64,000 bases of DNA. It comes from Exiguobacterium qingdaonense. GTDB lineage: Bacteria; Bacillota; Bacilli; Exiguobacteriales; Exiguobacteriaceae. The notes under the pieces were generated by a model. That model was not told the DNA's origin and made no database searches. It saw only the letters and a program-made list of their open reading frames with translations. Within the stretch, counting starts at the first letter, position 1. Each line of letters opens with the position of its first letter. The position numbers and the translations under genes were made by a program. Of the stretch, positions 27,692 to 35,463 are shown in pieces. The stretch is from positions 434,001-498,000 of the forward strand of contig NZ_JACSKY010000001.1 of assembly GCF_018617855.1 (NCBI RefSeq), in the 5' to 3' direction.

Positions 27692-27706
27692 ATACTGAAT
27701 AAGTAT
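27692..27706. promoter_or_regulatory. LysR-type operator upstream of ccpC
   Basis: ATACT-GAATA-AGTAT contains the T-N11-A core of LysR-family sites. It lies 36 bases upstream of the ccpC start, between ccpC and the divergent bdbC. Confidence 0.5.
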
Positions 27707-27764
27707 TTGTTTCAATGTATCATATCATGTTTGTCCACTAATTTGAGGGTTAGGAGGAAATCTG

Positions 27765-28151
27765 ATGCAACGACATCATTTCGCCTTTATCGTTGCGACG
27801 ATCGCGACGCTTGCCAGCCTTTATTTCTCTGAAGTCAGGCTCTTTTTACCATGCAAGCTGTGTTGGTTCCAACGCATCTTTATGTATCCACTCGCCATCT
27901 ACTACTTGACGATCATGTTGACCGCACGGAACGTCAACCGCTTATTCGTCGGAATTATGGCCGGTGCCGGTTGGTGTATCAGTCTATATCACGTCATCCT
28001 TGAACGTATTCCGAATGGAGAAGCCTTCTGTACGAATGACTGTCTCATTCGTTGGGTGAATTACTTCGGGTTTATCACGATTCCCTTACTCAGTTTCATC
28101 GCCTTTACATGTATTTTGATCATCCAATTCGTCCCGTTCAAAAAAGCATAA
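27765..28151 (+). CDS. bdbC: Disulfide-forming membrane oxidase BdbC (DsbB family)
   Basis: 128 residues with four helices. The quinone-linked pair is Cys30-x2-Cys33 in LPCKLCWFQR, and the second loop pair is Cys89-x3-Cys93 in AFCTNDC. This is the small BdbC/DsbB form that reoxidises an extracellular BdbD/DsbA thiol oxidase; the bdbD partner is not next to it. AGGAGGAAAT precedes the ATG. It is transcribed alone and ends in a terminator shared with nadE. Confidence 0.93.
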   Translation: MQRHHFAFIVATIATLASLYFSEVRLFLPCKLCWFQRIFMYPLAIYYLTIMLTARNVNRLFVGIMAGAGWCISLYHVILERIPNGEAFCTNDCLIRWVNYFGFITIPLLSFIAFTCILIIQFVPFKKA

Positions 28152-28158
28152 GACGCAT

Positions 28159-28195
28159 AAAGGAGAAGCTGTCGTCATGACAACTTCTCCTTTTC
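28159..28195. terminator. Bidirectional intrinsic terminator
   Basis: AAAGGAGAAG / CTTCTCCTTT arms extended by TGTC/GACA, with a T-run on +. It lies between converging bdbC and nadE. Confidence 0.85.
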
Positions 28196-29011
28196 TCAAC
28201 GCCACCACTCATCATACATGGATGCAGGAACATGATGCTTATGACGTGAACGCTTGAAAATCGTCTCGATGCGCTCGGCGATTGTCGGATCTATTTTCTT
28301 TCCTTCCAAATAATCGTCCAACTGATCGTATGTCATCCCGAGTGCGACTTCATCAGGGAGACCCGGTCGACCATCTTCAAGGTCGGCCGTAGGGACTTTA
28401 TAAATAATTTGTTCATGAGCTTCTAGCTCGTGAAGAAGTGCTTTTCCTTGACGCTTGTTCAGCCCTGTCAGCGGAGTTAAATCACAGGCCCCGTCTCCGT
28501 GTTTCGTATAAAATCCTGTCACATACTCGGCTGCATGGTCCGTCCCGACAACGAGGGCTCCAAATGTTGCGGCGATATCGTATTGTGCCTTCATCCGCTC
28601 CCGCGCTTTCGTATTCCCTTTATTAAAGTCACTCAACTCGAGACCGGTCGCTTTATGAAACGCTTCTACCGACGCGTCCACAGCAGGCTTGATGTTGACG
28701 ATGAGCGACTGATCCGGACGAATGAACTCGAGGGCGAGGCGCGCGTCGTCCTCGTCATGTTGTTCACCATACGGCAATCTCACCGCATAAAACGTGTATT
28801 CGTCAGTTCCTTCATCCCGTAGCTCTTCCATGGCGAGCTGACATAGTTTTCCGGCCAGGCTTGAATCTTGGCCACCTGAGATACCTAAGACGAGCCCTTT
28901 CGCACCGGCACGTTTGACATAAGCTTTCAAAAAGTCGATTCGCTGGCGAATCTCTTCTTTCGGGTCGATGACCGGTTTGACATGTGTCGATTCGATGATG
29001 TGTTGTTGCAT
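28196..29011 (-). CDS. nadE: Ammonia-dependent NAD synthetase
   Basis: 271 residues. The ATP-pyrophosphatase P-loop SGGQDSS is at 45-51, and [25 protein letters not shown] gives the NaAD and ATP contacts. It lacks the N-terminal nitrilase domain of glutamine-dependent enzymes, so it uses ammonia directly. It amidates nicotinic acid adenine dinucleotide to NAD. GGGAGGG precedes the ATG. It is a single-gene unit. Confidence 0.96.
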   Translation of the reverse strand: MQQHIIESTHVKPVIDPKEEIRQRIDFLKAYVKRAGAKGLVLGISGGQDSSLAGKLCQLAMEELRDEGTDEYTFYAVRLPYGEQHDEDDARLALEFIRPDQSLIVNIKPAVDASVEAFHKATGLELSDFNKGNTKARERMKAQYDIAATFGALVVGTDHAAEYVTGFYTKHGDGACDLTPLTGLNKRQGKALLHELEAHEQIIYKVPTADLEDGRPGLPDEVALGMTYDQLDDYLEGKKIDPTIAERIETIFKRSRHKHHVPASMYDEWWR

Positions 29012-29081
29012 GGATTACCCTCCCATTGTGCTCTTGTTTTTTTTATTGTCTGATAATCCTTATACCGCGTCAACTTACATC

Positions 29082-29113
29082 CAAAAAGAAAGACGGAAAC
29101 GATCGTTTCCGTC
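29082..29113 (-). terminator. Intrinsic terminator of the BsuPI lipoprotein
   Basis: A perfect 22-base palindrome (29092-29113, arms GACGGAAACGA) is followed by TTTCTTTTT on the minus strand. Confidence 0.85.
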
Positions 29114-29119
29114 AACACT

Positions 29120-29902
29120 TTATTGAATTTTGAATGATGTCACTTCTCCACCGATTGGTGTCATCTCTAAGAACAATCGTTGATCTTTTGCTGGCGCCTC
29201 GTCGAGCAGTACGCCAAACGAGAACCCTCCACCTGTCACTTCAGCAGCACCTTGGGCATAAAGGTTATGCCCGTCTGATACGGACCATTCAAACTCTACT
29301 TCGTCCGTGAAGCCACTGACTTGAATCATCGTATCCTTCAAGTCAATCTTCACATCGCGGAACGCCCCATCCGATTGAGGTTCTGACACAGGTGTCTCCG
29401 ATGGTTCTTCAGGTGTTTCGGTAGCAGATCGTTCAACCGTGAAAGTTACCTCATCCGTCACAGCAATCTCGGGTGCCCCTTCGACTTGCCCAAGCCCAAT
29501 CACCTCAACTGTATATTCACCCGCTTCTAAATCCAATGGAAACACTTCATCGAACACTTTTTGACTATCCGTTTCCCACTTCTCTTCGATCACGGACTCT
29601 GTGAACATGTATTCACTACCATAATCGAACACGATTTGATCGCCTTGCTTGACGACCAATTGAAAGCGTTGGGACGTGTTAAATGTCACATCCACTGCTT
29701 CTTCATTCGGGTTCATCATCGAGACCGTAGCGGACAACGTATTCGCCGACGTGTCGTAAGCGACTTCAGTGTCGAGCGTCAGCGGAGCCGGTGGTTCGGA
29801 CGAATCGCTATTCACTTGACTCGGTTTCGCCTCGTCTTTCCCACACCCTGCTACGACTAGTAAGATTGCCGTCACAACGGCGAGCAACCAAGTTTTCTTC
29901 AT
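29120..29902 (-). CDS. Lipoprotein with BsuPI-type domain
   Basis: 260 residues from ATG at 29902, behind GAGGAGAG. A lipoprotein signal ends VAGC near residue 20, followed by a Ser/Pro/Glu spacer. Residues about 50-150 resemble the BsuPI (proteinase inhibitor) domain: TSQRFQLVV, VFDYGSEYMFTES and VFDEVFPLDLEAGEYTVEV. After a Pro/Glu/Thr linker, a second beta-rich domain of about 75 residues ends the protein. It should sit on the outer face of the membrane. Protease inhibition is known for the BsuPI founder only; the role here is inference. Confidence 0.8.
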   Translation of the reverse strand: MKKTWLLAVVTAILLVVAGCGKDEAKPSQVNSDSSEPPAPLTLDTEVAYDTSANTLSATVSMMNPNEEAVDVTFNTSQRFQLVVKQGDQIVFDYGSEYMFTESVIEEKWETDSQKVFDEVFPLDLEAGEYTVEVIGLGQVEGAPEIAVTDEVTFTVERSATETPEEPSETPVSEPQSDGAFRDVKIDLKDTMIQVSGFTDEVEFEWSVSDGHNLYAQGAAEVTGGGFSFGVLLDEAPAKDQRLFLEMTPIGGEVTSFKIQ

Positions 29903-29924
29903 TGATTCCACTCTCCTCAACAAA

Positions 29925-29969
29925 ATAAAAAACGTCTATAGCACTAGTGTATACAAAGTGCAGACGTTT
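29925..29969 (-). terminator. Intrinsic terminator between two minus-strand genes
   Basis: AAACGTCT / AGACGTTT outer arms with an inner GCACT / AGTGC pair, then TTTATTTTG on the minus strand. It ends the 30001 gene or, if transcription reads through, acts as an attenuator 23 bases before the BsuPI lipoprotein gene. Confidence 0.75.
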
Positions 29970-30000
29970 GTAATGATTTTCCTTATATTATTTACCTTTT

Positions 30001-30195
30001 TTACGAAACGTTCTCTTCGTTCATGTATTGTTGCCAACCGGTCATGAACAATGAATCTGCGATATCGAGATCTGACCGGACTTGAGCCGTAATCGAGAAC
30101 GTCTCACTATGCATCGATTCGAATGTGACGACCACCGTTTCTCCGATTACTTCTTTATAAGCGACAAGTTCAGGCGTTTCTGCAAACAATATCAT
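30001..30195 (-). CDS. Small protein of unknown function
   Basis: 64 residues from ATG at 30195, eight bases after AAAGGAG; the upstream in-frame ATG at 30216 overlaps that site and is rejected. It is acidic and soluble, predicted beta then helix (LVAYKEVIGETVVVTFESM, then an aromatic WQQYMNEEN end). I do not recognise the family. A cre-like site lies 105 bases upstream at 30301-30315. A terminator follows the stop. Confidence 0.6.
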   Translation of the reverse strand: MILFAETPELVAYKEVIGETVVVTFESMHSETFSITAQVRSDLDIADSLFMTGWQQYMNEENVS

Positions 30196-30300
30196 AAGTA
30201 TGGCTCCTTTGTTCATCTGTGATAACCATAGTGTACCAATCTAAAACCAAGATGTTTGTCCTATCGTTCGACAGAGAAACAGAGACGTTGTACCTATTGT

Positions 30301-30315
30301 CGAAACGCTTACATC
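30301..30315 (-). promoter_or_regulatory. cre-like site
   Basis: ATGTAAGCGTTTCGA on the minus strand, one mismatch to WTGNAANCGNWNNCW, upstream of the 64-residue gene. I could not place a good promoter next to it. Confidence 0.3.
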
Positions 30316-30354
30316 AAATGTTAGTCAATTGGTTAAATGTACATGTGATTTTAT

Positions 30355-30389
30355 GAAAAAAGGAGCGATCTGCGATGCAGACGCCCCTC
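30355..30389 (-). terminator. Intrinsic terminator of the CvfC-like gene
   Basis: GGGGCGTCTGC pairs with GCAGATCGCTCC (one bulge), then TTTTTTT on the minus strand. Confidence 0.8.
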
Positions 30390-30439
30390 ATTGCCTTTAA
30401 TTGTAAAATAATTTGATTCACCACATGTCGAACGAAACA

Positions 30440-31531
30440 TCATTTAGAACGGTTCGAAATTTGTTGCCAAACCGTACCGAGGGCGGTTTCCCCACTCGAG
30501 ATTCGCTCTTTCGCCAGTCTTGATTGCAATGAAACCTCAAATTCTCGGTCTTGCTCGGCGACAGACAAGGCCGGTAGCGCTTGTTCATCTCCACAATCAA
30601 ACAAAAATCGTGCCGCTCGCCAGCGAACGAGTTTATTTTTGTCCTTCAGCGCCTCAATCATGGATGGTTGCGACTGTGGCAATGCCCAATCCGACACAGT
30701 GTCACCAGCCGTACGTCTCACGATAGGAGAAACATCTACAAGCGCTTGTTCGATATAAGTGACATATTCTTCACGACGCTCTTCAAACATCCCGATCATG
30801 ACGACCGCCTGCCGACGAATGGCCATCACTGAATCTTCTAACGCACGACGGAAATACGGCACGTTTTCATGACGAATCTCAAGTTCATCCAAGAATGCCA
30901 TGCGATCTTTCCAGTTATCTGACTGTAAGTGGTTCGCGTTCGCTTCGAAATCGGCCTCACGTCCAAACGCACGAGCAACGATTCGTTCGACCCGCTCTTT
31001 TGGATAGGCAGCCTCTAGCTCTTCTTGAGCGACGACACTTACTTCCTCCAATTGACCATATCGTGGGGCCTGTTCCACCCAACGCCGGTCTTGGATCACA
31101 TTTTTCACCTGTGCCTGCACTTCCATGGCTGCGTCGACGAATCGTTTGGACAAGCCGATTCGTTTTTCTTCGTCCCCTTTGACGAGCTTCAATTGCATCG
31201 GCACGTCAAGCACAAACTGGACAGATACGTGAACCGGCTCATAATCTGTATCCATCTGAGTGGAGTCGACTTCTTCGACACGTTCCCCGAACGCGCGTCG
31301 AATCTCGTTCATGACGTCATGCCAATCATGTTTCGGATGACGTTCAACAGCGAGAAAATCAGATACGGCATATACCGATTTTACTCCACGCAGTGCCACG
31401 ATTTCTTGAATGATCGTCGGAGCACCTGTACTCGCTTTGTCGTACGTGACCCCTCTCCCTTCAAACGGGGGTTCCACGATGATTTTCAAGTTATTCGGAC
31501 TTGGCGTTGGTTCAATTGCTACTAATTTCAT
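30440..31531 (-). CDS. CvfC-like protein: NifU-N-type domain plus HEAT repeats
   Basis: 363 residues from ATG at 31531, with GAGGTGATGAGA before it. Residues 1-85 resemble the Scaffold/NifU N-terminal fold (LVAIEPTPSPNNLKIIV, then GVKSVYAVSDFLAVER). From about 195 to the end, helical HEAT-like repeats occur (RRALEDSVMAIRRQAVVMIGMF, EQALVDVSPIVRRTAGDTVSDWA, KNKLVRWRAARFLFDCGDE). This arrangement is that of conserved virulence factor C described in Staphylococcus and common in Bacillales. Molecular function unknown; the repeats suggest a protein-binding scaffold. It is transcribed alone. Confidence 0.82.
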   Translation of the reverse strand: MKLVAIEPTPSPNNLKIIVEPPFEGRGVTYDKASTGAPTIIQEIVALRGVKSVYAVSDFLAVERHPKHDWHDVMNEIRRAFGERVEEVDSTQMDTDYEPVHVSVQFVLDVPMQLKLVKGDEEKRIGLSKRFVDAAMEVQAQVKNVIQDRRWVEQAPRYGQLEEVSVVAQEELEAAYPKERVERIVARAFGREADFEANANHLQSDNWKDRMAFLDELEIRHENVPYFRRALEDSVMAIRRQAVVMIGMFEERREEYVTYIEQALVDVSPIVRRTAGDTVSDWALPQSQPSMIEALKDKNKLVRWRAARFLFDCGDEQALPALSVAEQDREFEVSLQSRLAKERISSGETALGTVWQQISNRSK

Positions 31532-31566
31532 TCTCATCACCTCACTTATCATCGTGACGAAAATGA

Positions 31567-31594
31567 CAAAAAAACGCAAGCGAGTCGCTTGCGT
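31567..31594 (-). terminator. Intrinsic terminator
   Basis: ACGCAAGCGA / TCGCTTGCGT arms with a one-base loop and TTTTTTT on the minus strand, after the 79-residue gene. Confidence 0.85.
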
Positions 31595-31615
31595 CAACTA
31601 CTCATCTATATTCAG

Positions 31616-31855
31616 TCAGAACAACGCGATGAACTGCTGGAGCGAATACAAATTCCCATCTACAGTGAACGTGTCGTCCTCTGCAATCGGCTCGAGGAAG
31701 AAACGTTTTTCACCGTTCTCTTTCACATATCCGAAAATATGATTTGATTGATAGAACAACTCAACAATCGTCATGCGTCCAAACGTCAATCCATCATTCA
31801 TTACCGCCCGATCACCTAATTCGCCGCCATTGTACAGTTCGATGTAAGTTTCCAT
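31616..31855 (-). CDS. Small protein of unknown function
   Basis: 79 residues from ATG at 31855, ten bases after GAGGAG; the longer frame to 31903 lacks a ribosome-binding site. It is beta-rich with FFLEPIAEDDTFTVDGNLYSLQQFIALF at the end. No family recognised. It has its own terminator and lies between the CvfC-like gene and the flavin reductase operon. Confidence 0.6.
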   Translation of the reverse strand: METYIELYNGGELGDRAVMNDGLTFGRMTIVELFYQSNHIFGYVKENGEKRFFLEPIAEDDTFTVDGNLYSLQQFIALF

Positions 31856-31923
31856 TCTGGTGTCGCTCCTCTTGTGTTTGTTTTCACATATCCTTTCTAT
31901 CAAACATCGGGGGCGACTTCAAG

Positions 31924-32484
31924 TTAATTTTTTGCGTTACGCTTCCAAAATTCAATCCATTTGTAATACTCAGATAACGTTTTTTTAATTTGCGTTATAG
32001 ATTGTTCATCATGTAATCCCGAATCATCTATTTTCCCTTTACAATGTGTAACGAAAATTTCGTTTCCTGGTAAAACATTTGCCCGATTTGTGGCAAATAC
32101 TTGTCGAAGATGAATCTGACACCTTGCCGTCCCAAGAAGACCAGGTGATGCCCCGGCAATCATAACAGGTTTATCACGAAGTGGGGTGCCCGGTTCAAGT
32201 GACAGCCAGTCAATTGCATTTTTCAAAACACCAGGGATGCTGTGATTATATTCTGGAGTGACGATTAACAGACCGTCCGCTTCTCTTATCGTCTGTTTTA
32301 GCGAGGCCACTTCTTCTGGCTCGTCCGGGTCGATCAAATCGTCGTTGAAGAGCGGGAGCTCAATTGAGACGATATCGACGTCAAAGTCATCTCGAGCCAA
32401 CTCGATGATTGAATGCAAAAGTGCCGTATTGAACGATTGTTTCCGGAGACTACCGGACATCGCAATCAGTTTATACTTTTCCAT
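31924..32484 (-). CDS. NAD(P)H-dependent FMN reductase family protein
   Basis: 186 residues, flavodoxin-like fold. The FMN phosphate loop is GSLRKQSFN (11-19), and PEYNHSIPGVLKNAIDWL is the isoalloxazine-binding signature of the NADPH-dependent FMN reductase/azoreductase/chromate reductase family. The physiological substrate is probably a quinone or other electrophile, as for YhdA-type enzymes. AGGAGG precedes the ATG, which lies inside the 3' end of the hydrolase gene (14-base overlap). It is the last gene of a three-gene operon with a hydrolase and an acetyltransferase. Confidence 0.9.
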   Translation of the reverse strand: MEKYKLIAMSGSLRKQSFNTALLHSIIELARDDFDVDIVSIELPLFNDDLIDPDEPEEVASLKQTIREADGLLIVTPEYNHSIPGVLKNAIDWLSLEPGTPLRDKPVMIAGASPGLLGTARCQIHLRQVFATNRANVLPGNEIFVTHCKGKIDDSGLHDEQSITQIKKTLSEYYKWIEFWKRNAKN

Positions 32485-33190
32485 GATGAACCTCCTGGAT
32501 CCATTGATTGATGATTGCCGCTTCTTCTTGCGGACTTTCCATCATTCCCATGTGACTGTAAGGTACGATCGCTGTCGTATGTGGCGACGCACCTAGAAAT
32601 GCACGCTCTCGGTCCATGTTCGGATCTTTCTCACCGAATATGAACAAGCCGGGGAGATTGCTCATTTCCACTGCATCGACCTCGTCCGTTCTGTCTCGAA
32701 TCGCTCGTTGCGCATTCACGATCCCATCTGTCGTCATCTCATACCCGATTGCAATCGCTTGTCGAATAAGTTCAGGGTCTGAATCGTTCGAGAAGACATT
32801 CGGGATCATCCCGTCAATGAACGGTTCGACCCCTTCCTCGATGACTTTATGAATGGCGCCGTTCCGTTTTTCCTTCGCCTCGTCTGAATCAGCAGCAGCG
32901 GTTGAGTGAATCAAGCCGAATCCTGATAGCTCGCTTTCATATCGGCGGACGAGGTTCGTCGTCACATAGCCTCCAAACGAATGTCCGAGCACGAATGGTC
33001 GCTCAAGCTCCCGAAGTCGAATCTCTTCGATGACCCAGTCCGCAAATTGATCCATCGTTTCTGGTCCCGCCTCCGTACCTGCATGCCCGGGTAGCGTAAG
33101 CGCATGAACATCAGCATCAAGTAATGGCTCCAACTGTTCAAAATACTTTGGTGAACCACATAATCCATGTAATAAAACGAGTGACTTCAT
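32471..33190 (-). CDS. Alpha/beta hydrolase
   Basis: 239 residues from ATG at 33190, which overlaps the stop of the upstream acetyltransferase as ATGA. Motifs: HGLCGSPKYF oxyanion region near residue 8, nucleophile elbow GHSFGG with Ser71, acid in FGEKDPN and His in YSHMGMMESP. This is a soluble esterase or lipase-like hydrolase. Substrate unknown. Overlaps on both sides imply translational coupling with its neighbours. Confidence 0.9.
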   Translation of the reverse strand: MKSLVLLHGLCGSPKYFEQLEPLLDADVHALTLPGHAGTEAGPETMDQFADWVIEEIRLRELERPFVLGHSFGGYVTTNLVRRYESELSGFGLIHSTAAADSDEAKEKRNGAIHKVIEEGVEPFIDGMIPNVFSNDSDPELIRQAIAIGYEMTTDGIVNAQRAIRDRTDEVDAVEMSNLPGLFIFGEKDPNMDRERAFLGASPHTTAIVPYSHMGMMESPQEEAAIINQWIQEVHHGKV

Positions 33191-33762
33191 ATGAACGAAT
33201 GCTCCTTTTCTTCCCATTCTGATTTGAGTAACCGATACATGGTCAAATCCATGAATCGTCCGTGACTGTATGCATAGTCGTGCAGCAAGCCTTCCTCGAT
33301 GAACCCAAGCTTTTGTACGAGATGGTTCGAGCCTTCATTTTTCGGTGCGACCAAGGCCGAGATCCGGTTGAACTTGAACTCTTCGAATCCGTATCGGATG
33401 ACAGCAGTCGCCGCTTCAAAAGCCACCCCTTGTCTCCAATAATGAGGGGAGACCTCAAATCCGATTTCAGCCCTGTAATATTGAGGTGTCCAATTATGGA
33501 ACCCGATTGTCCCGACCAACTCGTTCGTCATCCGATCGCAAATCGCCCAGCGAATCGCTTTACCTTGTTGAAATTGATCTTTGAAATAAGCGATCACATT
33601 CTTTGCCTCATAGACGGCAATGAGCGGATCCGACCCATAATATCGCATCACTTCTTCAGTCGACAGGATCGTATAAAGTGCTCTAGCATCACGCGGTTCT
33701 AGTTCTCGTAAAATAAACCGAGGCGTAGCGAGCTCAGGAAAACTTCGTTTCAATCCCCACAT
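33187..33762 (-). CDS. GNAT acetyltransferase, RimJ/RimL type
   Basis: 191 residues. It opens LATPRFILRELEPRDARALY, characteristic of the RimJ/RimL group, with acetyl-CoA loop YWRQGVAFEA and a late GSNHLVQKLGFIEEGLLHDYA. Proteins of this group acetylate the N-termini of ribosomal proteins or small molecules; the target is unknown. It is the first gene of the operon with the hydrolase and flavin reductase, and is divergent from the 33912 gene. Confidence 0.88.
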   Translation of the reverse strand: MWGLKRSFPELATPRFILRELEPRDARALYTILSTEEVMRYYGSDPLIAVYEAKNVIAYFKDQFQQGKAIRWAICDRMTNELVGTIGFHNWTPQYYRAEIGFEVSPHYWRQGVAFEAATAVIRYGFEEFKFNRISALVAPKNEGSNHLVQKLGFIEEGLLHDYAYSHGRFMDLTMYRLLKSEWEEKEHSFI

Positions 33763-33911
33763 GTGGAACCCGCCTTTCTTATTCGTTTCCCCAATTATAC
33801 TTCTCTTTTCCCAAATGAATCGATGTCAACCCTCGAGAATCGTCTCAAGTTAGCGGAAAGCACGTGTTTTTGCTACTATATGTATAGTATGTCAAGTTAA
33901 GGGGATACGAT

Positions 33912-34643
33912 ATGTCAAAACAACTCTTTTATTTGAAGCAAGACCGAGACGTTCAACGCTTCACGCTACACGGGGTGACGTTGGGCGATGTAACAGAAGC
34001 ACTTTCTGTGACGAGACCGATGATCATTGGCCGAACAGACATTAAAGGAATGAGACAATCTTCAAGGTCACGTTTTCGTTACATCGAAGCACACGAACTC
34101 ACTTCGTTCTCGACTAAGTATTTGAATAATCAAACGACATTCACAGCAATCGATTTTCCGGATTATAACACGCTCGAGACGTTGTCCGATCATGAAATTG
34201 CAGAAATCCTGTTTTTAAGTCATATGGAACGCGGGATCAAGAAACCGTTCCTTGACTCACTCGATAACGAAATCGCCTTTTTCAATGAAGCAAATGACAG
34301 ACACAGCAGCCTCTACATCCGCGATTGGTCGACGATCAATCGTTTCGTCCAGAACATATTGCAAAGCAAACTCGACCGAGACATTCGCAATATCAGTTTC
34401 GTTCCAATCCCGCTTCCTGTCATTGATGAACTGCTCGATTTGGCGCCTCAAGGACTTATCATCGACTTCGATCATATAAAAAGAAGTTTGTTTAATCGAC
34501 AAATCGCGATCTCTTTCTACGTGGCGGGTCGTTATGAGGATATGTCTGTCCTTGAGGAAGACTTCGATGCCAAGAAAGAGTCCATTGCACTAAAAGGCCA
34601 ATTATTGTATCGCCGTCGTACGTGGCAAATCGAACGGTTATAA
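33912..34643 (+). CDS. Unrecognised 243-residue protein
   Basis: No signal peptide or membrane segment. Composition is rich in Phe, Ile, Arg and Asp, with an N-terminal part around FTLHGVTLGDVTEALSV, a middle SDHEIAEILFLSHMERGIKKPFLDSLDNEIAFF helical region and a beta-rich end RYEDMSVLEEDFDAKK. I do not recognise the family and see no catalytic motif. AAGGGGA lies six bases before the ATG, and it has its own terminator, so it is a monocistronic, probably real gene. Confidence 0.75.
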   Translation: MSKQLFYLKQDRDVQRFTLHGVTLGDVTEALSVTRPMIIGRTDIKGMRQSSRSRFRYIEAHELTSFSTKYLNNQTTFTAIDFPDYNTLETLSDHEIAEILFLSHMERGIKKPFLDSLDNEIAFFNEANDRHSSLYIRDWSTINRFVQNILQSKLDRDIRNISFVPIPLPVIDELLDLAPQGLIIDFDHIKRSLFNRQIAISFYVAGRYEDMSVLEEDFDAKKESIALKGQLLYRRRTWQIERL

Positions 34644-34665
34644 GGTCATGCATGTAATGAATCGA

Positions 34666-34696
34666 TTCGAACCTCTGAAAACGAGGTTCTTTTTTG
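34666..34696 (+). terminator. Intrinsic terminator of the 33912 gene
   Basis: GAACCTC / GAGGTTC arms, eight-base loop, TTTTTT. Confidence 0.82.
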
Positions 34697-34873
34697 TTAT
34701 TTTCAGGTCGAATGTTACAACCAATCTCCCATCATCAACGAGCTTGAACGCTATTCTTAAAAATTGATAACAAATTGTCTTAATTTTTTGTTAAATTATC
34801 ACTTTTCTTTTTTAGACGAGGCGTTATACTAGGAATAACCTTCTAAAGGAATGGAAGGCAATATAGAGAAAGC

Positions 34874-34915
34874 GAGGTGAAAATCTATTCATCACGCGAT
34901 GGATAGATACACGAA
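34874..34915 (+). promoter_or_regulatory. Translation start with hairpin between Shine-Dalgarno and ATG
   Basis: GAGGTGA (34874-34880) lies 35 bases before the ATG at 34916. Between them is an 11-base-pair hairpin (34883-34908, arms ATCTATTCATC and GATGGATAGAT with one U-G pair, loop ACGC). If folded, the effective spacing becomes nine bases. No nearer Shine-Dalgarno exists. A -10-like TATACT at 34825-34830 gives a leader of about 80 bases. Confidence 0.55.
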
Positions 34916-35203
34916 ATGGAACAACTGAAAGTACAAGGAGTCTCTTCGTTCACCAAGTTTGCGACGAATGGAAAAATGCTGAAACTTAAAGATGCCCATG
35001 CGGGAGAACAACGCATATCCCTACAGGACGCGACCGATATTCAAGTCTCCCTGCTCGACGAGGACCATTCGCGCTTCACTATATTCGGTCATGCCCACCC
35101 ACTCGTGGAGCTGATCCTTCCACATAATTCTTGTGAAGTCCTTTATGCCTGGTTACTACACAAGATGAAACGACAAAAAATCAAACTCGCTTCAAACGCT
35201 TAA
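34916..35203 (+). CDS. Unrecognised 95-residue protein
   Basis: Soluble and beta-rich (VQGVSSFTKFATNGKMLKLKDAHAGEQRISL, then TIFGHAHPLVELILPH), with a basic helical end KMKRQKIKLASNA. I do not recognise the family; a PH-like or small barrel fold is conceivable. The only sensible start is ATG 34916, since a stop precedes it in frame by four codons. Its translation seems to depend on the hairpin in its leader. It converges on the 64-residue gene at 35272. Confidence 0.65.
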   Translation: MEQLKVQGVSSFTKFATNGKMLKLKDAHAGEQRISLQDATDIQVSLLDEDHSRFTIFGHAHPLVELILPHNSCEVLYAWLLHKMKRQKIKLASNA

Positions 35204-35205
35204 AC

Positions 35206-35247
35206 AAGACAAGGTCTGCTCTCCATGTGGGAGGCAGACCTTGTCTT
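35206..35247. terminator. Strong hairpin without T-run between converging genes
   Basis: AAGACAAGGTCTGC / GCAGACCTTGTCTT arms with an inner CTCC/GGAG pairing. No T-run follows on either strand, so it could be a rho-type or processing signal rather than a standard terminator. Confidence 0.5.
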
Positions 35248-35271
35248 ATGTTAGGATTTTGTTCCTTGCGA

Positions 35272-35463
35272 TTATGAAGTTGCTGCGACCGGGTTTCTGC
35301 GATAGATTGTGATGCCACCGTGTTTGGCCTCTCCAACCACTTGGAAGAGCCATCCTTTCTCAATCAAAAGGGTTCGAACGGTTAAGAACTCTTCGCGTGG
35401 TACGTTCACTTCATCCACTTGTTCGTCAAGCAATTGCTGAAATGTCATTTCCCAATCAGTCAT
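35272..35463 (-). CDS. Small protein of unknown function
   Basis: 63 residues from ATG at 35463, after GAGGAGAATCGAC. It begins MTDWEMTFQQLLDEQVDEVNVPREEF and ends in a beta hairpin GGITIYRRNP; the shape (helix then beta) is that of small winged or MoaF-like proteins but no family is recognised. Its start overlaps the 35456 gene by eight bases; it is the last gene of the pgpA-PAP2 operon. Confidence 0.65.
   Translation of the reverse strand: MTDWEMTFQQLLDEQVDEVNVPREEFLTVRTLLIEKGWLFQVVGEAKHGGITIYRRNPVAATS

Noticed and set aside
30354-30408. Very short + strand frames of 13-15 codons after an AAAAAAGGAG sequence
   Set aside because: The sequence is explained by the minus-strand terminator of the CvfC-like gene; the peptides are too short to support.
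31025-31525. 166-codon open frame antisense to the CvfC-like gene
   Set aside because: Same reason: shadow of a real gene.
34887-34928. Leader peptide with ATT or ATG start overlapping the 34916 gene
   Set aside because: It would need an ATT start or a 20-base spacing; the hairpin explanation of the same sequence is simpler.
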